Of a stretch of 64,000 nucleotides of DNA, positions 7,412 through 16,391 are shown in pieces. This stretch comes from Labrys wisconsinensis (GTDB taxonomy: Bacteria > Pseudomonadota > Alphaproteobacteria > Rhizobiales > Labraceae). A program made the position numbers and the translations under genes. The stretch is taken from assembly GCF_030814995.1 (NCBI RefSeq), contig NZ_JAUSVX010000008.1, forward strand, positions 248,001 through 312,000, in the 5' to 3' direction. The notes under the pieces are model-generated. The model saw only the letters and a program-made list of their open reading frames with translations, had not been told where the DNA came from and made no database searches. Positions within the stretch are counted from its first letter, which is position 1; every line of letters starts with the position of its first letter.

Positions 7412-9109
7412 ATGCTGCGCCGCCTTCTCATCCCTGCGCTTGCCCTGGTCCTGGCGCCTTTCGCGGCGCAGGCCCGCAGCGTCGCGCTGGTCATCGGCAA
7501 CGACGCCTATGCCAACGTGCCCAGGCTGCAGAAGGCGGTGAACGATGCCCGTTCGATCAGCACCGAGCTGGAGCGCCTCGGCTTCGTGGTGCGCCGGGTG
7601 GAGAATGTCGACCAGCGCAGCATGAGCAAGGCGCTGGTGGCCTTCGACGCCGACATCCAGGCGGGCGACCGGGCGCTGTTCTTCTATTCCGGCCATGGAT
7701 TCGAGATCGGCGGCACCAACTACCTCCTGCCGACCGACGTGCCGGCCGCGCGCAGCAACGAAGCGGACCTGGTGCGCGATGCCTCCTTCCCGGTCGACCG
7801 CATCATCGACGGCATCCGGGAGAAGGGCGCCGGCGTCGCCATCCTGGTGCTCGACGCCTGCCGCGACAATCCCTTCGCCGCGCCGGGCACCCGCTCGACC
7901 GCCCAGAGCAGGGGCCTCGCCCGCGTCGACGCGCCCGAGGGCGTGTTCGTGCTGATGTCGGCGGGCCAGAAGCAGGAGGCGCTCGACCGCCTCTCCGACG
8001 CCGACGACAACCCCAATTCGGTGTTCACCCGCACCTTCCTCGGCGAGCTCGACAAGGCCGGCCGCACCCTGGTGCAGATCGCCAAGACCACGCAGGTGAA
8101 GGTCAAGGACCTCGCCCGCAGCGTCGGCTACGACCAGACGCCGGCCTATTACGACCAGGTGATCGGCGACGTGGTGCTGTGGGACGCCGGCGCTACGCCC
8201 CAGGCCGGTCAGCCGCCGGCCGTGGATGCCCAGCACGTCGCGACCAACGTGCCGACACAGATCCACACCCATGACAACACCCAGGCCGGGGCGGGCGTGA
8301 CACTCGGGGCCGGGGTGACGATCGGGCCGGGTGTGATCATCGGCGGCAAGGACGCCAAGATCGCGCTGCAGAACCCGGCCAACGCGCCCAAGGACGACGG
8401 GACGCAGCGCCTCATCACCGTGCAGGGCGGCACGCCGCCGGCCGGCGGCCAGCAGCTCGCCATGGTGCAGCCGGACGCCAAGGTCGGCCAGCTCGGCCAG
8501 GGCGGCGGCCGGGCGCCGATCGCCAATTTCATGCGCTCCAACGCCGGCTGGACGGTGACGCTGTCGACCCCGGAGCCGGCGGTGGCCATCACCTACCGCG
8601 TCGGCGAGACGGGCGAGTACCGCGACACCGGCCTGCTCGACGTGCTGGACCAGCGCACCGGCCAGCGCATGCCGAACCCCTCGTTCCAGCTCTCGGGCAA
8701 GGCGCAGGCCGCCATCATCCAGGTGCGCTACCAGACCGCCGACGGGGCTGTGGTCGGGCCGTTCCCAATCCGCTTCGACCCCGACGTGGCGCTGTTCGAC
8801 ACCCAGAGGAAGGCGCTGGAGCAGATCTGGCCGAGCTGGGTCGAGTTCCGCGACTTCAACGGCACGCTGGTCTATTTCACCACGCTGATGAGCTATCGCT
8901 GCGCCATCACCGAGGTGCGCTACGGCCTCGACGGCGCCGAGCCGCTGCGCCGCTTCGACCTGCCGTCCTGCAACGCCAAGGACCCGTTCTCGATCCCGAG
9001 CAACGCCACGACCTATCTGAAGGTGCCGCCGAAGACCAAGTCGATCAGCATCCGCATCACCTGGCGCGACGGCACGCAGTCCGACGTCAACACCATCGAG
9101 CGGGAGTGA
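7412..9109 (+). CDS. Secreted caspase-like (peptidase C14) protein, copy 2
   Basis: The protein has 565 residues. A signal peptide (residues 1-21, LLIPALALVLAPFAAQA) leads to a caspase-like domain with His95 (FFYSGHG) and Cys150 (LVLDACRDNPF). At ~293-312 is a short run of hexapeptide-like repeats (GAGVTLGAGVTIGPGVIIGG). The C-terminal ~200 residues form a beta-rich domain (WTVTLSTPEPAVAITYRVGE) not shared with copy 1. GC content is higher than copy 1, so a recent duplication is unlikely. It is presumably periplasmic, with unknown substrate. Confidence 0.85.
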   Translation: MLRRLLIPALALVLAPFAAQARSVALVIGNDAYANVPRLQKAVNDARSISTELERLGFVVRRVENVDQRSMSKALVAFDADIQAGDRALFFYSGHGFEIGGTNYLLPTDVPAARSNEADLVRDASFPVDRIIDGIREKGAGVAILVLDACRDNPFAAPGTRSTAQSRGLARVDAPEGVFVLMSAGQKQEALDRLSDADDNPNSVFTRTFLGELDKAGRTLVQIAKTTQVKVKDLARSVGYDQTPAYYDQVIGDVVLWDAGATPQAGQPPAVDAQHVATNVPTQIHTHDNTQAGAGVTLGAGVTIGPGVIIGGKDAKIALQNPANAPKDDGTQRLITVQGGTPPAGGQQLAMVQPDAKVGQLGQGGGRAPIANFMRSNAGWTVTLSTPEPAVAITYRVGETGEYRDTGLLDVLDQRTGQRMPNPSFQLSGKAQAAIIQVRYQTADGAVVGPFPIRFDPDVALFDTQRKALEQIWPSWVEFRDFNGTLVYFTTLMSYRCAITEVRYGLDGAEPLRRFDLPSCNAKDPFSIPSNATTYLKVPPKTKSISIRITWRDGTQSDVNTIERE

Positions 9110-9131
9110 TTTTGGCGGCGGGTCATCCTAT

Positions 9132-9560
9132 ATGGAAACCATGCATCAGGCGATTCACCATCTCTCCATCCCGACGCGCGGCAAGGGCCTGATCGAGATC
9201 ACCGAGGCGGTCCGCTCCTGGGTGAGCGGGCAGAAGGTCTCGACCGGGCTGCTCACCGTGTTCTGCCGGCACACGTCGGCTTCGCTCCTCATCCAGGAGA
9301 ATGCGGACCCGGACGTCCGCGTCGACCTCAGCGCCTTCTTCGAGCAGATCGCACCGGAGAAGGCCGGGCGCTATGTCCACGACGCGGAGGGGCCGGACGA
9401 CATGCCGGCCCATATCCGCACCGCCCTGACCCAGGTCCAGCTCTCGATCCCGATCGAGGCCGGCCAGCTGGTGCTGGGCACCTGGCAGGGCCTCTACCTC
9501 TTCGAGCACCGCAGCCAGCCCAACCGGCGCGATATCGTGCTGCACCTGATCGGCGCGTGA
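9132..9560 (+). CDS. YjbQ/UPF0047 family protein
   Basis: The protein has 142 residues and covers the whole compact YjbQ fold. Conserved segments are GKGLIEITEAVRSWV, FCRHTSASLLIQENADPDV, and the C-terminal LGTWQGLYLFEHR. Some relatives have weak thiamine-phosphate synthase activity, but the physiological role is unsettled. Start 9132 (METMHQ) or the ATG three codons later are both possible. It lies 22 bp after the caspase-like gene and may share its transcript. Confidence 0.88.
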   Translation: METMHQAIHHLSIPTRGKGLIEITEAVRSWVSGQKVSTGLLTVFCRHTSASLLIQENADPDVRVDLSAFFEQIAPEKAGRYVHDAEGPDDMPAHIRTALTQVQLSIPIEAGQLVLGTWQGLYLFEHRSQPNRRDIVLHLIGA

Positions 9561-9618
9561 GGGGGAAGGCGCGATGGTGCCAAGCGCAAGACGAATACGC
9601 GCACGCGGCCGAGCCGCC

Positions 9619-10632
9619 TCACATCAACCCGAACTCTTCCGCGATCAGCTCGTAGGAGCGGCGGCGGGCCTGGTGGTCGTGGACGATGGTGACGATCATC
9701 ACCTCCTGCGCGCCGTAGTCCGCCGCCACCGCCTCGATGCCGGCGCGCACGGTCGCGGGCGAGCCGGCGATCAGCCGGCGCCCGGGAGGCGGGGCGTCCA
9801 GCGGACGGCTCTCGGCGGCGAGGAAGGCGAGGGCGTCCGCCACCGGCGGCACGCGGATCAGCTTCCCCTGCCGGAACAGCGTGAACACCATGCGGGCGCT
9901 GGCTGAGAGATGCAGCGCCTCGGCGTCGGTCTCGGCCGCGATCGCCGCCACGGCGACGGCCGGCACCGGCTGCGGCGCATGGGCCGAGGGCCGGAAATCC
10001 CCGAGATAGCGCTGCACGACCGCCGCACCGGTCGGGCTGATGAAATCGGCGAACATGTAGGGCAGCCCGACCTCCGCCGCCCACAGCCCGCTCTGGGCCG
10101 AGGAGCCGAGCAGCCAGAGCTGCGGCCGCTCCGGCCGGCCCGGCAGCGTCGCGCCGAGCGGGGCGAAGGGGTGGTCGGCGGGCAGGGCGTCGTCGAGATA
10201 GGCGATCACCTCCGCGAGCTGCTCGGGAAAATCGTCGGGCGCGGCGGCGCGCCGGTCGCGCTGCAGGGCATAGGCGGTGCGCCCGTCGCTGCCCGGGGCA
10301 CGGCCGAGGCCGAGATCGATGCGGCCCGGGGCGAAGCCGGACAGCATCGAGAAGGTCTCGGCCACCTTGAACGGGCTGTAATGCGGCAGCATCACCCCGC
10401 CGGAGCCGACGCGGATGCGCCGGGTCTGCGAGGCGAGGACGCCGATCATCGCCTCCGGGCTCGCCCCGGCCAGCATCGGCGTCGCATGGTGCTCGGCCAG
10501 CCAGTAGCGGTGATAGCCGAGGGCATCGGCGAGCTGCGCCAGGTCGAGCGTGTTGCGCAGGGCCTCGCCCCCGCTGGAGCCCTCCGAGATCGGCGACTGG
10601 TCGAGGACGGAAAGACGGAGCGGGGAGGTCAT
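9619..10632 (-). CDS. LLM-class (luciferase-like) flavin-dependent oxidoreductase
   Basis: The protein has 337 residues. It starts with LRLSVLDQSPISEGSSGGEA, continues with YHRYWLAEHHATPMLAGASPE, and ends with VMIVTIVHDHQARRRSYELI. This is the MsnO8/YhbW-type branch, which lacks a known substrate in most bacteria. RIRVGSGGVMLPHYSPFKVAE is the flavin/phosphate-binding part of the barrel. It is probably monocistronic and convergent with YjbQ. Confidence 0.87.
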   Translation of the reverse strand: MTSPLRLSVLDQSPISEGSSGGEALRNTLDLAQLADALGYHRYWLAEHHATPMLAGASPEAMIGVLASQTRRIRVGSGGVMLPHYSPFKVAETFSMLSGFAPGRIDLGLGRAPGSDGRTAYALQRDRRAAAPDDFPEQLAEVIAYLDDALPADHPFAPLGATLPGRPERPQLWLLGSSAQSGLWAAEVGLPYMFADFISPTGAAVVQRYLGDFRPSAHAPQPVPAVAVAAIAAETDAEALHLSASARMVFTLFRQGKLIRVPPVADALAFLAAESRPLDAPPPGRRLIAGSPATVRAGIEAVAADYGAQEVMIVTIVHDHQARRRSYELIAEEFGLM

Positions 10633-10694
10633 GCGGGGCGGCCTGCGGACGATGCCTTCCTATCTGGGGATGATCGTCCGCGGCTGCGAGGGGC

Positions 10695-11696
10695 TTATCC
10701 GCCGTAGAATGCCGGCCGCGGCTGCAGCGCGATGGCGGTGCGCCCGCCGGTCCTGAGCGCCTCCAGGCCGGCGTCGGCGGTGGCCGAGGCGACATAGCCG
10801 TCCCAGGCGCTGGCGCCCGTCGGCGTGCCCCGGCGGATGGCGTCGACCCAGGCCTGGAGCTGGTTGACATAGGCGGCGGCGAAATGGGCGCGCCAGTCCG
10901 GCGCGAGGCCGATCGCCTGCAGGCCGGCCTGGCGCAGCTCAGCGGGAGCCTGCGGGCGCAGCGCCACCGTGCCGGTCTCCCCGACCAGCTCGGCCCGCAC
11001 GTCGTAGCCGTAGCGGGCGTTGAGGAACAGCGCGACGTCGACGAGCACGCCGCGCCGCGTCTCCAGAACCAGGAACTGACGGTCGCCCGGCGCGCCGCCA
11101 TCGGTGCCGCGCAGAAAGGCCGAGACCGCGACGAACTCGTCGTCGAGCAGCCAGCGGGCGACGTCGATCTCGTGCACCGCCGAATTGGTGACGACTATGC
11201 CGGCATCGAACCAGGGCGGCACGCCGGCATTGTGGTGGAGGCAGTGCATCATGACCGGCGCGCCGATCCTTCCCTCCGCCAGCGCCGCCCGCATCGCGAC
11301 ATAGCCGGGATCGAAGCGCCGCATGAAGCCGACCTGGATCAGGCGCCGGCCGAGCTTCACCTCGGCCGCGACGATGTCGAGGCAGGCCGCGGCGGTCGGC
11401 GCCAACGGCTTCTCGCACAGCACCGGCTTGCCGGCGGCGAGGCAGGCCAGCACCAGCTCCTGGTGCGTGGCGTCGGGCGAGGCGACGAGCACGGCCTCGA
11501 CCTGGGGATCCTCGACCAGGGCGCGGCCCTCGGCATGGAGGCGCGGGCCGCCGGCCTCCGCCGCCACGGCGGCGGCCCGCTCGCGGTCGGCGTCCGCCAG
11601 CGCCACCAGCCGCGCGCCGTGGACGGACCGGGACAGGGTGCGGGCATGGTCGCCGCCCATCACGCCGGCGCCGACGATGCCGATTCCGAGGGACAT
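10695..11696 (-). CDS. Gfo/Idh/MocA-family oxidoreductase (inositol dehydrogenase-like)
   Basis: The protein has 333 residues. Residues 1-120 are a Rossmann domain (GIGIVGAGVMGGDHARTLS, then VLVASPDATHQELVLACLAAG, and GKPVLCEKPLAPT with the EKP lysine). The rest is the C-terminal alpha/beta domain, with FMRRFDPGYVAMRAAL and NSAVHEIDVARWLLDDEF carrying the catalytic Asp/His pair. The pattern resembles myo-inositol 2-dehydrogenase (IolG), but no other iol gene is near, so the substrate is left open. AGGAG precedes ATG 11696. Confidence 0.85.
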   Translation of the reverse strand: MSLGIGIVGAGVMGGDHARTLSRSVHGARLVALADADRERAAAVAAEAGGPRLHAEGRALVEDPQVEAVLVASPDATHQELVLACLAAGKPVLCEKPLAPTAAACLDIVAAEVKLGRRLIQVGFMRRFDPGYVAMRAALAEGRIGAPVMMHCLHHNAGVPPWFDAGIVVTNSAVHEIDVARWLLDDEFVAVSAFLRGTDGGAPGDRQFLVLETRRGVLVDVALFLNARYGYDVRAELVGETGTVALRPQAPAELRQAGLQAIGLAPDWRAHFAAAYVNQLQAWVDAIRRGTPTGASAWDGYVASATADAGLEALRTGGRTAIALQPRPAFYGG

Positions 11697-11846
11697 GACG
11701 GGCTCCTGGAGCTGGGGCGGATCTCCGCCTCTTGTCTCAGCAGCGGTGCCGCAATTCAAGCGCCGAGGCGGCGGATCGGCGCGGGTGTGGCGGAAATCGC
11801 CACGCTCGCAAAAGTTTCAGTCGCGACGTCCGGCGAGCGCCCCGCA

Positions 11847-11886
11847 CTAACCCTTCGTTAACCATGTGCCCGGCAAAACTTGCCGG
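11847..11886. promoter_or_regulatory. CtrA-like box and inverted repeat upstream of flhA
   Basis: CTAA-N7-TTAAC at 11847-11862 differs from the CtrA consensus TTAA-N7-TTAAC by one base. It is followed by CCGGCAA-AAC-TTGCCGG at 11870-11886, a perfect 7-bp inverted repeat. Both lie within 90 bp of the flhA start. CtrA control of early flagellar genes including flhA is known in Caulobacter. The second element resembles FlbD/ftr-type sites as I remember them, which I could not verify. Confidence 0.5.
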
Positions 11887-11932
11887 CTGACCCAACGTCT
11901 CGACACGCTGGGCACAGGGGTGTGGGGGTGTC

Positions 11933-14056
11933 ATGACAGACGTGCCGGCGGGACCACCGCCAGCGGCGAAGCAAGGGCTCGCCGGAAGCTTCAGCCTGGC
12001 CGACGCCCTGGCCGTGCTGCGGCGTGGCGACATCCTGCTGGCAATCGGCGTGCTGGCGATCATGGTCGTCCTGATCCTGCCGCTGCCGGCCTTCCTGCTC
12101 GACCTGTTCCTGGCCGTCTCGATCATCCTGTCGGTGCTGATCCTGATGACGGCGCTGTTCATCCAGCATCCGCTGGAGTTCACGGCCTTCCCCACCGTCC
12201 TCCTGATCGCGACCATGCTGCGGCTGTCGCTCAACCTCGCCTCGACGCGCCTGATCCTGTCGCACGGCCACGAGGGCACCCATGCCGCCGGCCATGTCAT
12301 CCAGGCCTTCGGCGACTTTGTCATGGGCGGCAATTTCGTCATCGGCATCATCGTCTTCGCCATCCTGATCATCGTCAACTTCATGGTGATCACCAAGGGC
12401 TCGGGCCGCATCGCCGAGGTGGCGGCCCGCTTCTCCCTCGACGCCATGCCCGGCAAGCAGATGGCGATCGACGCCGACCTCTCCGCCGGCTTGATCAACG
12501 AGCAGGATGCGAAGAAGCGGCGCAAGGACCTGGAGGACGAGAGCTCCTTCTACGGCGCCATGGACGGCGCCTCGAAATTCGTGAAGGGAGACGCCATCGC
12601 CGGCCTGCTGATCACCTTCATCAACGTGATCGGCGGCGTCGTCATCGGCGTGTTCCAGATGGGGGTGACCTTCTCGCAGGCCTCGCATTCCTACACGGTG
12701 CTGACCGTCGGCGACGGCCTGGTCACCCAGGTCCCGGCGCTGCTGGTCTCGACCGCGGCGGGCCTGCTCGTCTCCAAGGCGGGCGTGTCGGGCGCGGCCG
12801 ACAAGGCGCTGGTGAAGCAGCTCTCCGGCTATCCCCAGGCGCTCGGCATGGCGGCGGCCGTCATGGCGATCATGGGCCTGCTGCCGGGCCTGCCGACCCT
12901 GCCGTTCCTCGGCCTTGCCGCCGGCGCCGGCCTGCTCGCCTGGAACGTCACCAAGACCCAGCGCCTGGCCGCCGCCAAGACCGTGGCCAAGGCCGAGGAG
13001 GCCAAGGCCCCGCCGGCCGAGGAGCCGATCTCGACGGCGCTCCGGATGGACGATCTCAAGATCGAGCTCGGCTACGCCCTGCTGCCGCTGGTCAATGCCA
13101 CCGACGGCTCCGACCGCCTCACCGAGCAGATCAAGGCGCTGCGCCGCTCGCTGGCTTCGGAGATGGGCTTCGTCATGCCGGCGGTGCGCATCCTCGACAA
13201 TGTCCAGCTCGAGGCCAACACCTATGTCATCAAGATCAAGGAGACCGATGCCGGCTCGGGCCAGATCTGGGCCAACCAGCACATGGTGATGGACCCGGCC
13301 GGCGGGCAGGTGAACCTGCCGGGCCACCACACGCTGGAGCCGACCTTCTCCCTGCCGGCGACCTGGGTCGAGGCGAACCTGCGCGAGGAGGCGGCGATCC
13401 GCGGCTATACCGTGGTCGACGCCACGACGGTGCTCTCCACCCATCTCACCGAGATCCTGAAGGGCAACATGGCCGACCTGCTCTCCTATGCGGAGGTGCA
13501 GAAGCTCCTGAAGGAGCTGCCGAAGGAGCAGGGCGAGCTGGTCAAGGACATCGTGCCCTCGCTCATCACGGTCACCGGCATCCAGCGGGTGCTGCAGCAG
13601 CTCCTGGCCGAGCGCGTGTCGATCCGCGACCTGCCGGCGATCCTGGAGGGCATCGCCGAGGCCGTCGGCTTCACCCGCAACCCGCGCGAGGTGGCCGAGC
13701 ACGTGCGCAGCCGCCTCGCCCGCCAGCTCTGCGCCCAGAATGCCGGCGGCGGCGGCGTGCTGCCGATCCTGGCGCTGTCGCCGCGCTGGGAGACCGCCTT
13801 CGCCGAATCGATCGTCGGCACCGGCGACGACAAGCACCTGGCGATGCAGCCCTCCCGGCTCACCGAATTCGTGCACGCGGTGCGCGACGCCTTCGAGGAC
13901 GCGGCCCGGGCGGGCGAGGTGCCGGTGCTGATCACGTCGGCGGCGATCCGCCCGTTCGTGCGCGGCATCGTCGAGCGCTTCCGCGCCCAGACCACGGTGA
14001 TGAGCCAGGCGGAGATCCACCCGCGGGCGCGATTGAAGACGGTCGGCAGCGTGTGA
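11933..14056 (+). CDS. flhA: Flagellar export-gate protein FlhA
   Basis: The protein has 707 residues, the usual FlhA length. The first ~340 residues carry about eight membrane helices, starting DILLAIGVLAIMVVLILPLPAFLLDL. The signature RLSLNLASTRLILSHG and the FHIPEP-loop region (GRIAEVAARFSLDAMPGKQMAIDADLS) follow. The remaining ~350 residues form the cytosolic domain that binds chaperone-substrate complexes. FlhA is the main gate of the flagellar type III export apparatus in the inner membrane. CtrA-like and palindromic sites lie upstream. The ATPase FliI is 17 kb away. Confidence 0.97.
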   Translation: MTDVPAGPPPAAKQGLAGSFSLADALAVLRRGDILLAIGVLAIMVVLILPLPAFLLDLFLAVSIILSVLILMTALFIQHPLEFTAFPTVLLIATMLRLSLNLASTRLILSHGHEGTHAAGHVIQAFGDFVMGGNFVIGIIVFAILIIVNFMVITKGSGRIAEVAARFSLDAMPGKQMAIDADLSAGLINEQDAKKRRKDLEDESSFYGAMDGASKFVKGDAIAGLLITFINVIGGVVIGVFQMGVTFSQASHSYTVLTVGDGLVTQVPALLVSTAAGLLVSKAGVSGAADKALVKQLSGYPQALGMAAAVMAIMGLLPGLPTLPFLGLAAGAGLLAWNVTKTQRLAAAKTVAKAEEAKAPPAEEPISTALRMDDLKIELGYALLPLVNATDGSDRLTEQIKALRRSLASEMGFVMPAVRILDNVQLEANTYVIKIKETDAGSGQIWANQHMVMDPAGGQVNLPGHHTLEPTFSLPATWVEANLREEAAIRGYTVVDATTVLSTHLTEILKGNMADLLSYAEVQKLLKELPKEQGELVKDIVPSLITVTGIQRVLQQLLAERVSIRDLPAILEGIAEAVGFTRNPREVAEHVRSRLARQLCAQNAGGGGVLPILALSPRWETAFAESIVGTGDDKHLAMQPSRLTEFVHAVRDAFEDAARAGEVPVLITSAAIRPFVRGIVERFRAQTTVMSQAEIHPRARLKTVGSV

Positions 14057-14094
14057 GGCCGTCAGGCGCATTGCGCCTGCGGGGAGAAACGTCG

Positions 14095-14502
14095 ATGGCA
14101 CGGACTGTTCTTCGCCTGCTGCGGGAGCTGCTGGTCTTCGTCGTGACCGGTGCGATGCCGCGGCCGCGTTGGGCCGGGGGCGACACGCTCTTCGCGAGGG
14201 CCTGTGCGGCCGCGATCGGCGCTGGGGTGTTCGGCTGGGCGTGCTACAACGACTACACGATGCTGCGGTTCGGACAGCTGTGGGCCGGCGACTGGTTCCA
14301 GGCCGGCGGATGGATCTCGTCCGCCGAGGCGCCCGCAGCCTATGCGGTCCTGAGCGTGCTCTACGCCACGATCTCGCTGGCGCCGGCCGTCTGGATCCAT
14401 GCACACTTCCGGAGGAAGTGCCGCAATCGGCAGGCGGCAATCCGGCAGGTCGTCGAGGGAGGCGGTCCGGCGCCGATCGTCCGGCGCAAGCAGGACGGCT
14501 AG
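14095..14502 (+). CDS. Hypothetical membrane protein downstream of flhA
   Basis: The protein has 135 residues. Two hydrophobic segments are visible, at ~35-52 (ACAAAIGAGVFGWACY) and ~83-105 (AYAVLSVLYATISLAPAVWI), with a basic C-terminus. GGGGAG precedes ATG 14095, 38 bp after flhA, so it may be in the flhA transcript. I recognise no domain. It could be an accessory flagellar membrane protein or simply a neighbour. Confidence 0.6.
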   Translation: MARTVLRLLRELLVFVVTGAMPRPRWAGGDTLFARACAAAIGAGVFGWACYNDYTMLRFGQLWAGDWFQAGGWISSAEAPAAYAVLSVLYATISLAPAVWIHAHFRRKCRNRQAAIRQVVEGGGPAPIVRRKQDG

Positions 14503-14574
14503 CTCTGCCGGCGTGGCGAGGTGCGGTTCCGACGAAGGCTTGACGTCTCGTCCGGAATGGGCTCTTCGAGGAGC

Positions 14575-15207
14575 ATGCAGCTCACCAATCCGCCGCTCCC
14601 CCAGGGCTATTCTCCCGTCCCGCCCGGCAAGCTCGCCAACGTCGTCACCTGCCTGGAGATGCGCGAGCGTCCGCCGCGCAAGCCGGCGAGGCCGACCGAG
14701 CAGCCGCTGACGGTGGAGCGCTGGCAGCAGCCCGGCCTCGAGGACTACCGCGCGCTCTTTCGCCTGGTCGGCGAGGACTGGATGTGGACCTCGCGGCTGC
14801 TGATGGCCGACGAGACGCTCGCCGCCATACTGGCCGACCCGCAGGTCGAGGTGTACCGGCTGCACGAGGGGCGGCGGGTGCTGGGGCTGCTGGAGCTCGA
14901 CTTCCGCCAGGCGGGGGAGTGCGAGCTCGCCTTCTTCGGGCTGGTGCGGGAAGCCATCGGTCAGGGCGCGGGGCGCTTCCTGATGGAGCAGGCGATCGCC
15001 AGGGCCTGGTCGCGGCCGATCGGCCGCCTCTGGGTCCACACCTGCAGCTTCGACCATCCCGGTGCCCCGGCCTTCTACCGGCGCTCGGGCTTCACCCCTT
15101 ACGCCTTGATGGTCGAGGTGCACGACGATCCCCGGCACAGCGGCCACCTGCCGACGACGGCGGCGCCGCACGTGCCGTTCATCCCGCCTCAGCCGTCCAA
15201 GGGCTGA
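14575..15207 (+). CDS. GNAT-family N-acetyltransferase
   Basis: The protein has about 210 residues. The acetyl-CoA fold is visible in LGLLELDFRQAGECELAFFGLVREAIGQGAGRFLMEQAI and the late WVHTCSFDHPGAPAFYRRSGF. The first ~40 residues (NPPLPQGYSPVPPGKLANVVTCLEM) are a conserved lead segment of this alphaproteobacterial subgroup. The start may be ATG 14575, ATG 14557 or a GTG at 14521. GAGGAG sits almost against ATG 14575, so the choice is uncertain. The substrate is unknown. Confidence 0.8.
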   Translation: MQLTNPPLPQGYSPVPPGKLANVVTCLEMRERPPRKPARPTEQPLTVERWQQPGLEDYRALFRLVGEDWMWTSRLLMADETLAAILADPQVEVYRLHEGRRVLGLLELDFRQAGECELAFFGLVREAIGQGAGRFLMEQAIARAWSRPIGRLWVHTCSFDHPGAPAFYRRSGFTPYALMVEVHDDPRHSGHLPTTAAPHVPFIPPQPSKG

Positions 15208-15214
15208 GGCCGCC

Positions 15215-16192
15215 TCAGTCGTCGGAAGGCTGCGGCGCGGGCGCCTTGCGGCCGAACAGGGCGCCGATCGCATCGACGAGGGCCTGGCGCTCGGTCATCA
15301 GCACCACGGCGCAGGACATGGCCAGCGGGATCAGCAGGTAGAGCAGGCGGAAGACGATCAGCGCCGCCAGCACCTCGGCCTTCGGCACTTCCGGCATGGC
15401 CAGGAGGAACACCGCCTCGAACACGCCGATGCCGCCCGGCGCATTCGACACCAGGCCGGCGCAGAACGAGGCGAGGAAGATGCCGAGCACGACGAAGTAG
15501 CCGGGATGGTTGGCCTCCGGCAGGGCGAAATAGATGATCGCCGCCGCGCCGATGATCTCGATCGGCGCCGCGAACAGCTGCCGGAAGGCGATGCCGGGCT
15601 TGGGATAGGCGATCTGGAAGGAGCCGATCTTCAGCGGCCGGAAATGCAGGAGCGCCCCGATCTGGTACAGCGCCACGAAGGCCAGCATTGCGAGGCCGAT
15701 CGTCATGGCCAGGCCTTCCGGCATGGCGAACAGGCGCGAGATCAGGTTCGGCTCGAAGGTCAGCACGATGCCGCCGAGGAAGATCGAACCATAGGCGAAC
15801 GTGAAGGCGCAGAAGCCGGTGACGATGGCGACCTCGCCGGCCGTCAGGCCCATGCGGCTGTAGGCGCGGTAGCGCACCACGCCGGAGGAGAGGACGGAGA
15901 CGCCGATATTGTGGCCGAGCGCGTAGGCGGTGAAGGAGACGACGGAGACGACCAGCCAGGACAGCTTCTTGCCGACATGCATCAGGGCGATGCGGTCGTA
16001 CCAGGCCAGCGCAGCATAGGCGAGCAGGCAGGAGGCGACGCACAGCCCGAAGGCGAGCGGCCCGCGAGCGACGATCGCCTGCCAGACGTCGCCGACCTCG
16101 ACGCCCTTCAGCTCCTTGGACAGGAGGTAGATGGAGAAGACGACGGCTGCGAGACCGACGAACGGCCACACATAGTCCAGTTTGATCTTCAT
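15215..16192 (-). CDS. UPF0104/YbhN-family membrane protein (LPG synthase TM-like)
   Basis: The protein has 325 residues with about eight transmembrane helices. It begins YVWPFVGLAAVVFSIYLLSKEL. The family motif ALGHNIGVSVLSSGVVRYRAYSRMGL and the late SNAPGGIGVFEAVFLLAMP are clear. It matches the membrane (flippase-like) half of MprF without the lysyl-transferase domain. Such proteins are linked to lipid transport but mostly uncharacterised. The frame allows an ATG at 16231 with a GGTGGGG run ahead of it, so the start is uncertain. It diverges from the aminotransferase gene. Confidence 0.85.
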   Translation of the reverse strand: MKIKLDYVWPFVGLAAVVFSIYLLSKELKGVEVGDVWQAIVARGPLAFGLCVASCLLAYAALAWYDRIALMHVGKKLSWLVVSVVSFTAYALGHNIGVSVLSSGVVRYRAYSRMGLTAGEVAIVTGFCAFTFAYGSIFLGGIVLTFEPNLISRLFAMPEGLAMTIGLAMLAFVALYQIGALLHFRPLKIGSFQIAYPKPGIAFRQLFAAPIEIIGAAAIIYFALPEANHPGYFVVLGIFLASFCAGLVSNAPGGIGVFEAVFLLAMPEVPKAEVLAALIVFRLLYLLIPLAMSCAVVLMTERQALVDAIGALFGRKAPAPQPSDD

Positions 16193-16266
16193 GCCGTGCG
16201 CCGAAGCTCCCCTGTCCGACGGCCTCCTCATGGTCCCCGCCCCACCTGTCATAAACAATGCGAACA

Positions 16267-16316
16267 TGACGAAGGCAAGACCGCGGCCGTGCGAAGGTGA
16301 CGAAAGCAAGACCGCG
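16267..16316. repeat. Imperfect 19-bp direct repeat in a divergent promoter region
   Basis: A 19-bp unit beginning TGACGAAGGCAAGACC occurs at 16267-16285 and again, with one change, at 16298-16316 (period 31). It lies between the divergent YbhN and aminotransferase starts. It may be two copies of a protein-binding site or a small local duplication. Confidence 0.4.
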
Positions 16317-16391
16317 ATGCCGGCGGCGCCCTTGCGCCGCAGGCGCGCAGCGGCGACAAGGCGGCCTGTCCCCCCAAGGAGTGCCAGGGCC

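Noticed and set aside
11870-11886. A sigma-54 promoter before flhA
   Set aside because: The GG and GC elements are 10 bp apart instead of the 12 required for -24/-12 promoters.
11858-14440. An 860-residue minus-strand open frame opposite flhA
   Set aside because: Shadow of flhA; biased Arg/Asp/His composition and no domain.
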